Assembly: GCA_037447655.1 (NCBI GenBank)
Contig: JBBHKE010000271.1
Coordinates: 250,001-310,000 of the forward strand
Direction of reading: 5' to 3'
Source of the DNA: Zygnema cylindricum
Lineage: Eukaryota > Streptophyta > Zygnematophyceae > Zygnematales > Zygnemataceae
DNA: 60,000 nt
Positions 33,211 through 43,664 of this stretch are shown piece by piece (position 1 is the stretch's first letter; every line of letters begins with the position of its first letter). The notes below the pieces were generated by a model, which worked only from the letters and a program-made list of their open reading frames with translations, had not been told where the DNA came from and did not search any database. The translations under genes were made by a program, and so were the position numbers.

Positions 33211-35040
33211 TTTCACAGTCAAGGGAGATCCACGATGAGGGAGATAATCCTGAATCTGACCATATCCGTACACACTTTGAGGAGGCAGAAGAGGAGGAGA
33301 TGGAACCGGCTTCCATGGATAGGGGAGCCGATGAGACTGTGAGGAGAAACCTGAGACTTCCCTCCATCCAAACTTCGAACTTTGAAGGAGGACGAAGGAG
33401 CAGCAAAAGGCTGCAGGAAAGACAAGCGACTCACAAGGTAACTAAGCTGTCTCACCTTGCTGAGCCTCAGTCAAACTCAGAGGCAATGGACAGTCTGTAA
33501 AAGGATAGATGGGTTAGAGCCATAAATGATTGGATAGCATCCATCATGGAAGCAAATGCTTTAGAACTAGTGGACTGCCCTCCGAAGAGAAAACTGATTC
33601 GGTGCAAATGGGTGTTTAGACTGAAACTGAACCCAGATAATGCCATTGAAAGATTTAAGGCTCAGTTGGTAGCAAAGGGGTTCACTCAAAAGAAGGAATA
33701 GATTATGAAGAGACCTTTACTCCTGTGGTACGCTTCCCATCACTAACAATTCTCCTTAGTCTAGCAGCAGCGAAAGACATGGAAATACACCAAATTGTAA
33801 AGACCGCCTTCCTCAATTGTGAACTAGAGGAAGAAATCTTCATGCGGCAACCAGAAGGGTTTGTAGAGGAAGGTGAGGAGAGCAAAGTCTGCAGACTTAT
33901 AAAGTCCATATATGGACTAAAGCAGGCTCCCAGGCAATGGAATAAAAAACTAGATGATTTTCTCACCAGCCTGGGATATATCCGGATCTGTTCTGACCAT
34001 TCCATTTATATGTTTGAGGATGAGAATGGTGTTTTTTTCATTGCAATTTATGTGGATGATTTGCTGTTGCTAATTAAATCTATGGAAATGATCAACAAGT
34101 TAATTAAAGATCATAGAAGTAGGTTTGATATGAAAGATCTAGGAGAGGAAATATATATCTTGGGGATACAAATGGAAAGAGATAGAGGAAGAATGATTAT
34201 CGGACTTACTCAAAAAAAAACTATATGGAATATGCTCGAGAAATTCCAATTAAAAAAGGCAAACAATTGTAATACTCCCATGGACTTGAAGAAAATAAGT
34301 GATGGGAGTGTACGAGAACGAGTGACAATCTTAGATGATCAGATGAGTACTAAACAAAGACAATTTATGAAGTCTATTTCTTACAAGCGGGTTGTAGGAA
34401 ATCTAATCTACTTTATGAATTATACTAGGTCGGACATAGCGGGAGCCATTGGAGTTCTCACTAGGAGTCTTAATGATCCTAGAAAGAGAGACTAGGAGGC
34501 AGCAAAGAGAGTCTGAGATATTTGGTGGGAACAAAGGAATTATGGCTGCATTTGGGATCCGAGCACACTGACATAACCACTTGGAGTGATGCCAGTTATG
34601 GAGATGCACTTATGAGAAGATGCACTTCTGGGTATGTATTTTATGTGGGTGAACGTGCTTGTTGTTGAAGTAGCAAACAACAAAAGGTGGTTGCTCAGTC
34701 CACTATGGAGGCTGAGTACATGGCCTCTTGTTGTATTGTGAAAGAATTGATGTGGGTCAAGTCTTTGCAGCAAGAACTGAGGTACATGAAGAAAGGGGTG
34801 CATGAAGTCTTATGTGCTAATCAGGCTGCAATTGCAATTGCAACCAATCCAAAACAACATTTCAAAGCTAAACACATAGAAATAAGGTTGAGTTTTGTGA
34901 GGGAAAAAGTTGAAAACAAAATTGTTAATTTTGTGTATAAGTCAGATGAAGAAATGATAGCTGATATATGACCAAACCTGTTCCATCACCCAAATTAAAA
35001 TATTGTAGAGAGAAGTTTGGTCTAAAAGAAAAGTTTAAAT
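33211..35040 (+). pseudogene. copia V linker, RT and RNase H remnant
   Basis: Linker EGGRRSSKRLQERQATHK; RT VDCPPKRKLIRCKWVFRLK-like start; [40 protein letters not shown]; catalytic IAIYVDDLLLLIKSMEM near 34040-34090; RNase H GNLIYFMNYTRSDIAGAIGV, STMEAEYMASCCIVKELM and KHIEIRLSFVREKVENKIVN. Broken near 33500, 33705, 34493, 34515 and 34968. Confidence 0.9.
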
Positions 35041-35061
35041 TCGAATAGAAAATAAGGGGAG

Positions 35062-36069
35062 TGTTGAAATTATTAGATTTATGAAGTGTTTTCTAGGTCT
35101 AAATAGCTTAGTGAAAACAGAAAAAAAAAGCGCAGGCAGTTTGTCTCCACCTCTTCTCTCTATCCCCCATACTTGTTGTAGTCACTGAAGCAAAAAGAGG
35201 GTGGTGGAGCCATGGCTGCCTTGGCTCCTTAGGCAGGTTAGAAGAAGTGACATAAGTCACTTCTTACAAAAAGGTTGAAGTTCGGCAAGACTCGAACCTC
35301 TGACCGGCAGAGCGAGGCGTAGCCTTCAACCTTAGTCGGTCTGTCGTTGAAGTCCGTTAGAGTACATGGGGTATGATGAGTATTTAGATATGTCAAAGTT
35401 CACTAATCCGATTAACGGAATTACGGATAAGTAACATAGAAACAAATTGGAATATACTGCGAACGTGAAACCGCACGAAACAAATTTACCGGACATTGAT
35501 TTTCAACGGCTAGCATTCAAAACCGGTTTGGATCCAACAACACGCATCATCGCCGAGATCACGGAATGATCGTTTTGAGAGTTTTCGGGCGTAACATGAC
35601 TTGGCGCGAGGTGGCAAGATAACATTCGGAAGCGGGAATCCCGGAGAGCATGAGGACGAGTCTGGATGAGACAGGCGTCCATTTAATGGCCAAGTCGTAC
35701 ACAAACCGTTCAAAAAGTACACGGGCCACAGTACCTTTCTATCCTTTACATTGCCGTGATTGGTTCCTATATCAGTAGATAGGGGTTGTGAGAGGGGTTT
35801 AGGACTTAGGAGATTGAGGAGATGGCCGCCTCTCTTTAATGAGTTTGTATATAATATGGCATCTTTGCCACTTCATAACTAATCACCTGGTTGGGCGTTT
35901 TCAGTGATTTTTTTTGCCCCAGACTCAAGGGAGTCCAGACTCCACAGGGGTGCAGTCAAATTGCTTATTTTCCTATTTGGGTATATATAGACCTAGCTGA
36001 AGAAGGGTTAGTCAAAAAATATCTAAAGGCTTCCTAAATTATGTAGTCCAATGGGGGACACAGAATTGC
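35062..36069 (+). repeat. LTR between copia V and the next remnant (array LTR 1)
   Basis: Starts TGTTGAAATTATTAG after aataaggggag and ends near ...ACACAGAATTGCG. It carries the CCATGGCTGCC motif common to the group, a TATATAATA box near 35848 and the conserved hairpin at 35922-35935. Directly after it comes RT coding sequence, with no PBS or gag. Confidence 0.88.
35271..35333 (-). other. antisense tRNA-like hairpin with pol III B-box in the LTR
   Basis: AAGGTTGAAG (35271-35280) pairs perfectly with CTTCAACCTT (35324-35333), a 10-bp stem like an acceptor arm. On the - strand it encloses GGTTCGAGTC (35289-35298), matching the pol III B-box GGTTCGANTC, and is followed by TTTTT. The equivalents at 37197-37258 and about 39134-39198 keep the B-box, the latter perfectly as GGTTCGAGTCC. 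There is no clear anticodon arm, so it is not a functional tRNA gene; a tRNA-derived module is inferred. Confidence 0.55.
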
Positions 36070-36542
36070 GAAATACATCTTGGGAATACAAATGGAAAGA
36101 GATAGGGGGAAAAATATTATCAAACTTACTGAGAAAGAAACTATAGGGAATATGCTTGATAAATTGCGAATGGAAAAGGCAAATAGTTGTACCACTCCCA
36201 TAGACTTCCATAAAGTAAGTGATGGGAGTGTAGAAGGAGGAGTGATAATATTAAAATGATCAGATGACCCCAGAAGAAAGATAGTTTATGAAGTTCATAT
36301 ATTACAGGCAAGTTATAAGAAGCTTAATCTACTTTTTAAATTGTACTAGGTCGGACATAGCGGCAGTAGTTGGAGTCCTCAGAAGGAGTCTTACTGATCC
36401 TAGGAAAAGAGACTTGGAGGCAACTAAGAGAGTCATGAGATATTTGGTGGGAACTCTAAACTTATGGTTATTTTTGGGAGGGGAGCACACTGACATCACT
36501 ACTTGGAGTGATGTCAGTTATGGGGATGCACCTATGAGAAGA
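35864..36542 (+). repeat. near-identical 679-bp block, copy 1
   Basis: Matches 37809-38488 base for base as far as I can read, except for one extra T in copy 2. It spans the LTR tail, the LTR/RT junction, the RT end and part of RNase H. Just right of 36542 the two copies become clearly different; just left of 35864 they are unrelated. Confidence 0.88.
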
Positions 36543-36971
36543 CGCACTTTTGGGTATGTATTGTATGTGGGAGAAGGTGCATGCTATTGGAGCAACAAGC
36601 AGCAAAAGGTTGTTGCTCAATCCAATATGGAGGCTGAGTACATGGCTTTTTGTTCTGCTGTGAAAAAGCTGATGTGGGTGAAGTCTTTGTTGCAAGAATT
36701 GGGATACATGAAGAAGGGAGTGCATGAAGTGTTTTGTGATAATGTGGGTGCAATTGCAATTGCAACCAATCCAAAACATCATTTCAAAGCTAAGCATATG
36801 GACATTAGATTGAGTTTTGTGAGGGAAAAGGTAGAAAATCAAATTGTGAATTTGGTGTATAAGAGTGATGGGGAAATGGTGGTTGATATGATGACAAAGT
36901 CTGTGCCATCTCCCAAGGTAAAGTACTATGGAGTAAAGTATGGTTTAAAAGAGAAACTAAAATTAGACTAG
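36070..36971 (+). pseudogene. internally deleted copia remnant, array unit 1 (RT end and RNase H)
   Basis: Starts abruptly in the RT C-terminus (KYILGIQMERDRGKNII) and continues into RNase H with a long open frame from 36288 (SLIYFLNCTRSDIAAVVGVL, HTDITTWSDVSYGDAPMRRR, MEAEYMAFCSAVKKLMW, KHMDIRLSFVREKVENQIVN) to TAG at 36969. No stops occur in the RNase H part. PBS, gag, protease, integrase and most of RT are deleted. Confidence 0.88.
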
Positions 36972-36984
36972 AAAATATAGGGAA

Positions 36985-37594
36985 TGTTGAAATCACTAGA
37001 TTTAGGGGAGGTATTTTCTAGGTCTTAATTAAAATAAAAAGAAAAAGGAGGAAAGCATAGGCAGCCTGCCTCCACCTTCTCTCTCTAGCCCTCATACTTG
37101 TTGTAGTTACTGAAGGAGAGAGAGGGCGGTGGAGCCATGGCTGCCTTAGCTCCTTAGACAGGGCTTAAGAGTGACCTAAGTCACTCTCAACCAAAAAGGT
37201 TGAGTTCGGTACGACTCGAACCTCCGACCGGTAGGGCGAGGCGTAGCCGTCAACCCTTACCAGTCTCTCGCAGTAGTACGTTAGGATGCATAGGGTTTGA
37301 TTACTATTTAAACAATAGATAGGTGACTAATCCAATTAATGAAATTTCAAATAGAATACATAGAAACTAGTTGGAGTTTCAGTACATACGAAACAAATGT
37401 ACCGGACATTTGTTTTTGAATCGCTGTCGTTTAAAGGCGGTTTTTATTCAACTCCCCGCACAATTACCGAGATCATAGAATGCCGACTTGGCGGTTTTTG
37501 GTCATCACATGACCTCGCGACACGTGGCACGATGTCATTGAAAAGAGGAAATCTCGGAGAATATCAAGACAATTTTGACGGAGAAAGGCGTGAA
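36985..37594 (+). repeat. array LTR 2, truncated
   Basis: Begins TGTTGAAATCACTAG after aaaatatagggaa. Includes the antisense tRNA-like module near 37197-37258. Homology to other LTRs ends near 37594, where an inverted LTR fragment starts. Confidence 0.82.
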
Positions 37595-37808
37595 ACTAAA
37601 AGACCTCCATAAGTCCTCAAAGTGGACAGCTTCCAAGAAGCCTCTAGGATAACCTTGACCCCTTTGTGTTTCACCAAGAACAACTGCCACACTGGTAGAC
37701 AAAAACTATGACCAACTTTACCCCTGTGAAGGCAAGACTCCCCTGAGTCGATAGCAAAAAGAATCTCTGAATTTGCTCCCCTGAGCAGTAAGTTATGGAG
37801 GGTCATAG
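37595..37808 (-). repeat. inverted LTR fragment (type I)
   Basis: Reverse complement of the last ~215 bp of an LTR of the copia I/L4 type: gacctccataagtcctc, then cctctaggataaccttgacc, the hairpin as gactcccctgagtc, and gctcccctgagcagtaagtt. Opposite in orientation to everything around it. Confidence 0.85.
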
Positions 37809-38488
37809 TTTGCCACTTCATAACTAATCACCTGGTTGGGCGTTTTCAGTGATTTTTTTTGCCCCAGACTCAAGGGAGTCCAGACTCCACAGGGGTGCAG
37901 TCAAATTGCTTATTTTTCCTATTTGGGTATATATAGACCTAGCTGAAGAAGGGTTAGTCAAAAAATATCTAAAGGCTTCCTAAATTATGTAGTCCAATGG
38001 GGGACACAGAATTGCGAAATACATCTTGGGAATACAAATGGAAAGAGATAGGGGGAAAAATATTATCAAACTTACTGAGAAAGAAACTATAGGGAATATG
38101 CTTGATAAATTGCGAATGGAAAAGGCAAATAGTTGTACCACTCCCATAGACTTCCATAAAGTAAGTGATGGGAGTGTAGAAGGAGGAGTGATAATATTAA
38201 AATGATCAGATGACCCCAGAAGAAAGATAGTTTATGAAGTTCATATATTACAGGCAAGTTATAAGAAGCTTAATCTACTTTTTAAATTGTACTAGGTCGG
38301 ACATAGCGGCAGTAGTTGGAGTCCTCAGAAGGAGTCTTACTGATCCTAGGAAAAGAGACTTGGAGGCAACTAAGAGAGTCATGAGATATTTGGTGGGAAC
38401 TCTAAACTTATGGTTATTTTTGGGAGGGGAGCACACTGACATCACTACTTGGAGTGATGTCAGTTATGGGGATGCACCTATGAGAAGA
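37809..38488 (+). repeat. near-identical 679-bp block, copy 2
   Basis: Begins TTTGCCACTTCATAAC directly after the inverted LTR fragment and duplicates 35864-36542, including the LTR tail and the shared deletion junction with RT near 38015. Confidence 0.88.
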
Positions 38489-38930
38489 TGCACTTCTAGG
38501 TATGTGTTATATGTGGGGGAAGGTGCTTGCTGCTGGAGTAGCAAGCAACAAAAGGTGGTTGCTTAGTCCACTGTGGAGGCTAAGTACATGGTCTCTTGTT
38601 CTGCTGTGGAAGGATTCATGTGGGTCAAGTCTTTATTGCAAAAATTGGGGTATATGTAGGAGGGAGTGCATGAAGTGTTTTGTGATATTCAAGCTTCCAT
38701 TGCAATTGCAGCTAACTAAAACTTCATTTCAATGCAAAACATATAGACACAAGATTAAGTTTTGTTAAGGAAAAAGTTAAAAATAAAATTGTAAATCTTG
38801 TGTATAAGGGTGATGGGGAAACGGTGGCTGGCATGATGACCAAACCTGTGCCCTCACCCAAGTTAAAATACTGTAGAGAAAAGTGTGGGTTAAACGAGAA
38901 GTTAAAACTACACTAGAAAATAAGGGGACT
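38015..38930 (+). pseudogene. internally deleted copia remnant, array unit 2 (RT end and RNase H)
   Basis: Same starting junction as unit 1. RNase H is open from 38234 to about 38566, then stops appear (before STVEAKYMVS, in the GVHEVFC region and after). It ends in TAG just before the next purine tract. Confidence 0.88.
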
Positions 38931-38939
38931 GTTGAAATC

Positions 38940-39924
38940 ACTAGATTTAGACCGTTTCTTCTAGGCCTAAGCTAATAAAATTATTTGAAAAAAAATAGGC
39001 AGCCTGCCTCCACCTACTCTCTCTAGCCCCCATACTTCTTGTAGTCATTCAAAGAAAGAGAGGATGGTAGCGCCATGGCTGCATTTAGCTCTATATGCAG
39101 GACTAAAGGGTGACTTAAGTCGATTTCAACAAAAGGTTTAGTTCCATAGGACTCGAACCTCCGACCGGCAGAGCGAGGCGTAGCCGTCAGCCTTAGCCGG
39201 TCTATTGTAGAAGTCTATTAGAGTACATGGGGTATGATTACTAATTGAATATGTAATACTACGTTAATCGGATTAACGGAATTACGGGAAAGGAACATAG
39301 AAACAAGTTAGATTACAGTGCGAACGTGAGCCCGCACTAAACAAAATTACCGAACATCTATTTTCAACGGCTAAGATTCAAAGCCAATTTGGATGCCACG
39401 GCGCGTCACCGTCGAGATCCCGGAATGGCCTCTTTGGCGATTTTCGGGCGTAACATGACCTAGCGCCACGTGGCAAGATAACATTGGGAAGCGGGAATCT
39501 CGGAGAGTATGGGGGTGAGTTTGGAGGAGATAGGCGTCCACTCAATGGTCGAGTCGTACACAAACCGTACACAAAGTACACCGGCCACAGTTCCTTTTTG
39601 TACTGTGTAGTCTTTTGATTGGTTCATACATCAGTAGATAGGGGTTGTGAGAGGGGTTTAAGACTTAGAAGATTGAGGAGGTAGCCGCCTCTCTCCCAAA
39701 AAGCTTGTATATATATTGGCATCTTTGCCACTCGATAATTAATCGCCTGGTTGGGCGTTTTCAATGATTCATTTTGTTGCAGACTCAGGGGAGTCTAGAC
39801 TGCACAGGGTTCAGTCAGATTGTGTGTTTGTCTACTTGGAGAGTATTGATCCTATTTCAAAAGGGGTTAGTCAAAAACTATCTAGAGGCTTTATGAATTC
39901 TGTAGTCGAATGAGAGACACAGAA
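38940..39924 (+). repeat. array LTR 3
   Basis: Starts TGTTGAAATCACTAG after aaaataaggggac and ends near ...AGAGACACAGAA. Perfect antisense B-box (GGTTCGAGTCC complement at 39149-39159). TATATATA near 39707 and a hairpin variant near 39783 are present. About 985 bp. Confidence 0.87.
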
Positions 39925-41170
39925 CGCATGGAGAACTAGAAGAGGAGATCCTAATGCGTCAGCCTGAAAGATTTGTGGAGCAAGGAGAGGAGAGTAAGGT
40001 GTGTCGACTGATCAAATCACTTTATGGTTTGAAACAAGCGCCCCGGCAGTGGAACAAAAACTTGATGCGTTTCTTACCGGTCTACATTATATCCGAATCA
40101 ACTCAGATCACTCTATCTATGTGTTTGAGGATGACGAAGGTGTTGTTTTTATTGTAATTTATGTTGATGAATTGCTTGTCTTAAGTAAATCAATGGATAA
40201 AATAAACAATTTCAAAAGGATCTAAAAGGAATGTTTGAGATGAAGGATATGGGGGAGGCAAAATATATTTTGGGAATTCAAGTAGAGAGAGATAGAGAAA
40301 GGAAAATAACTAGACTAACAGAAAAGAGCCATTAAACATTAAGATTTGGTGATGGATAAGGCTAATAGTGTACAACTCCAATTGAGTTAAAAGAAGGAAG
40401 TGAGGGAGGTGGAAGAAAAGGATTCATAAAGATGATGAACTCAGGTCCCAAAGAAAGAGTTCATGGAGAAAATTCCCTAAGCAAGCGACCCTAATTTATT
40501 TCATGAATTATACCCGGTTGGTTACACATTTGTAGAGTCTTGAGTAGAAGTCTGAATGCTCCCACTAAGAAGCTAAGAGAGTCTTTAGATATTTGATAGG
40601 GACTAGGGATCTATGGTTACATTTGGGTGGGGAAAAACTGACATCACTACTTAGAGTGATACCAGTTATGGGGATGCTCCGATGAGAAGATGTACTTCTG
40701 GATATGTATTGTATGTGGGCGGTGGGGCTTGCTACTGGAGAAGCTAGCAGCAAAAGGTTATTGCTCAGCCCACCATGGAGGTTGAGTATATGGCCTCTTG
40801 CTCTGCTGTAAAAGAGTTGATGTGGGTGAGGCTGAGTTTATGGCCTCTTGCTCTGTTGTAAAAGAGTTGAAGTGGGTGAAGTCTTTGCTGGGTGAACTAG
40901 GCCATCTTAAAAGTGGTATGCACAAAATATTTTGTGACAATCAAGCAGCCATTGCCATTACTACCAATCCCAAACATCATTTTAAGGCTAAACACATGGA
41001 TATTAGACTCAGCTTTGTAAGGGAAAGAGTAGAAAACAAAATAATTAGTCTAGAATATAGACCAGATAGTGAAATGGTTGTTGATTTGATGACTAAGCCA
41101 ATACCCTCTCCTAAGTTAATTTTCTGCAGAGAAAAGTGCGGTCTCAAATTGAAGAAGGACAGTAAAATAA
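39925..41170 (+). pseudogene. internally deleted copia remnant, array unit 3 (RT and RNase H)
   Basis: A different deletion junction: coding resumes at [16 protein letters not shown], then [16 protein letters not shown], the box [16 protein letters not shown] (Asp-Asp has become Asp-Glu), QVERDRERKI, and RNase H to VEFREKCGLKLKK-like end. Many small indels between 40200 and 40750. A ~48-bp direct duplication (MASCSAVKELMWV encoded twice) sits at about 40788-40885. Confidence 0.88.
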
Positions 41171-41176
41171 GGGGAG

Positions 41177-43664
41177 TGTAGAAATTAGTTCTTTTCTTTT
41201 GGATTTTTTCTAGGTCATAAGATGTATAAATAAAAGACAGAAATGAAGCTGAGGCAGCCTGCCTCCAACTCCTTTCTCTCAGGTCTTCATACTTGTTGTC
41301 GTCACTGAAGCCAGAGAGGGAGTTTGAGCCATGGCTCCCTAAGCCTCTGAAAGAGATAAACAGCATAACACGTCATCCTTAACAAAAAGGGATGCCGGAT
41401 CCAGGATCTGATCATGGTACCTCCTATTCGTCAAAGTAACCGACAGCTAGTAGCTTTGCCCTATAGTCTAGGACCTATGCTGAGATATATTGGGTTCGAA
41501 AACTTTTTAAATATTTACGGTATAAACATTTCATTTAACGAACGTGACAGGCTAAAGAACATAGAATATGTTGTACGATAAATATCATAAAAAACAAATG
41601 TGGGGTACATTTATTTCGACAGCTTATGTTAAAAGCCGACCAGAATCGGACGGCCATGGTGAACGCCAAATACGCGGAATGAACTTTTTGGGGGTTTGTG
41701 GACATTCACACACCAAATGATACGTGGTAGCATCACATTGGATTGCGGCATCTCTATAAAGAATGAAGACGAGTCCGGATATGACAAGCGTCCACAAAAT
41801 GGCCATGTCGTACAATGGTCATACAGAAAGTACCTCGCCTCCAGTACCTTTCAGTACTATACAGTGTTCTGATTGGATCCGTACTCTAGTAGTAGAGGGT
41901 TTAAGAGAGCCGATTAGGACTTAGGCAAATTTTGGGTAGCCGCCTTTCTTTGCGAGAGCTCCTGTACAAAAGGTCATTTTTGACCATTAATAACTTACTG
42001 TTGTCGACCCATGGCTGTGATGCTTCATACAAGAAAAATAATATATAAATTTGGCTCCAAAAAACACTCCGCGTGGAGAAATCAATACGTCGAAATGCAA
42101 TGATCATCCAGACAACATTAGTGTGGACATATAGATGATGAAAACAATTAAATGATAGAAAAGTTACCAACCCTGTCCCAATGTTGGGATCGTCGTATCG
42201 TCGTATTCACTCCTGAACCATTAATATCACCAAGCTTGGTGGGCTATGCTAACAACTTTAAACAAGAAGAAGTCAACCATAACCCTAATTCGGGAATTAA
42301 CAAATCAAATCAAAATGGAAATAATTTAGACTGCCATTACATTTATGACAATAATCTCTACAGACTTGACAATATTACCTTCTACCTTACTCTATCAGAA
42401 GCCATTCACCATGATAAATAAACATATTACAAAGAATTTCCAACAAAACAAGTAACAACCAAACGTCCCTGGATGCCAACTTAATAAGGGTTTTGACCCA
42501 CCCAGAGGAGCAAACTAAGGCCACGGAAAACTCCCGCGATCACACTCCAAAGGTCGAAAAACCCACGGATCCCTCCAAATTAGGGATCCGTCCAACTCCC
42601 TCCTTCAGAACCCTAAGGACTATTGCAATCAGGAAGCCCCAAGTATCCTTGTTGCCAAACAAGACACTATTTCACTAAATGCAAGGCAATTCCAAAATAA
42701 TCCAAAGATGGCAAAAGGGAGGCAATTAAAATAGCTCTTTTCTGATGAATTCAGGTTTTGGAATGCGATAGAACTGAGAGACAGTTCTGAGCCTTCATTT
42801 TCCAAAACAATATTGAGTTCCAACAACCTAAAGTACTTAGAACTAATACTTAGCATCAAAAACTGACACTACGGGACTCATTCTATGTTTAATTCCCAAA
42901 AACGTAAGAACTTCTGATTTATGAAAAGTCGGTTGGACAGCCTGTACTAATTTCCAACCGGCAAAAGCAATTATTACTTCAAAATGTTAATAGTTAACCT
43001 ATATTATGCATTTTACACAAACTGCCATGTCTCTAATAATAGCCATCTGATCAATCCAAACAAATATTCATTACAAAGGTATTAAAAATTTCTATCTATC
43101 AATATAAATTACAGCATGTGTAACCTAGCCGTTGAAAAGATATTGAACGTCAAATTTTCTAAAATCTGCACCAAGACACTACTTTGACCTCACATATCTT
43201 GTAACCTAATTATCCAAATTAAGTGAAATAAAGTTCTATTAGCTATGCTATATAGACTTTAATAGGGCGTTTAATTATAGAATAAAATAATAATCTTTGT
43301 GATCATAATCGTCTCTCAAAAATGGCTTTTGGTGCCTTGCCGGCTCAATATTGATAAACTCCAAAATTTGGTCCGAAACCACATCCAATGAAGTAGTAAT
43401 AGGGTCGAATATCCTCCACAGGCAATAAATATAATCTTGCACATGGGAGCAAATTCAAAGATTTTTTTTGCTATTGACTCAAGGAGTCTTGTCTTCACAT
43501 GGGTGAAGGTCGTCAGAGTGTTTTATCTGCCAGGGTGGCAGTTATTCTTGTGAAACTCAAAGAGGGTGGCAATTATTCTTGTGAAACTCAAAAGGGTCAG
43601 GGCTATCCTAGGGGCTTCGTGTGAGCTGCCTACTCTGAGGACCAATGGAGGTCTCAAGGTTGCG
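41177..43664 (+). repeat. array LTR 4, split by an insertion
   Basis: LTR sequence at 41177-42000 and 43445-43664, together ~1,040 bp of the copia I type (starts TGTAGAAATTAG, ends ...GGTCTCAAGGTTGCG). The second part has a ~31-bp tandem repeat (gtggcagttattcttgtgaa and its near copy, 43533-43594). Confidence 0.83.
42001..43444. other. 1.44-kb insertion in array LTR 4, unidentified
   Basis: Interrupts the LTR between ...taacttactg and ggagcaaattc. AT-rich, no convincing coding frame on either strand, no obvious terminal repeats; a few bases of LTR (ctcag) appear lost at the site. Class unknown. Confidence 0.6.

Larger units (their letters stand above)
32061..36069 (+). mobile_element. copia element V, 5'-truncated with 3' LTR
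   Basis: Starts in the region after protease and runs through integrase, RT and RNase H to a purine tract and an LTR at 35062-36069. Gag and the 5' LTR are missing; the left end abuts gypsy 3' sequence. Confidence 0.88.

Noticed and set aside
35271-35333. Possible true tRNA gene in the LTR (antisense).
   Set aside because: Acceptor-like stem, B-box and terminator are present, but there is no convincing anticodon arm or A-box, and the span is too short (63 nt).
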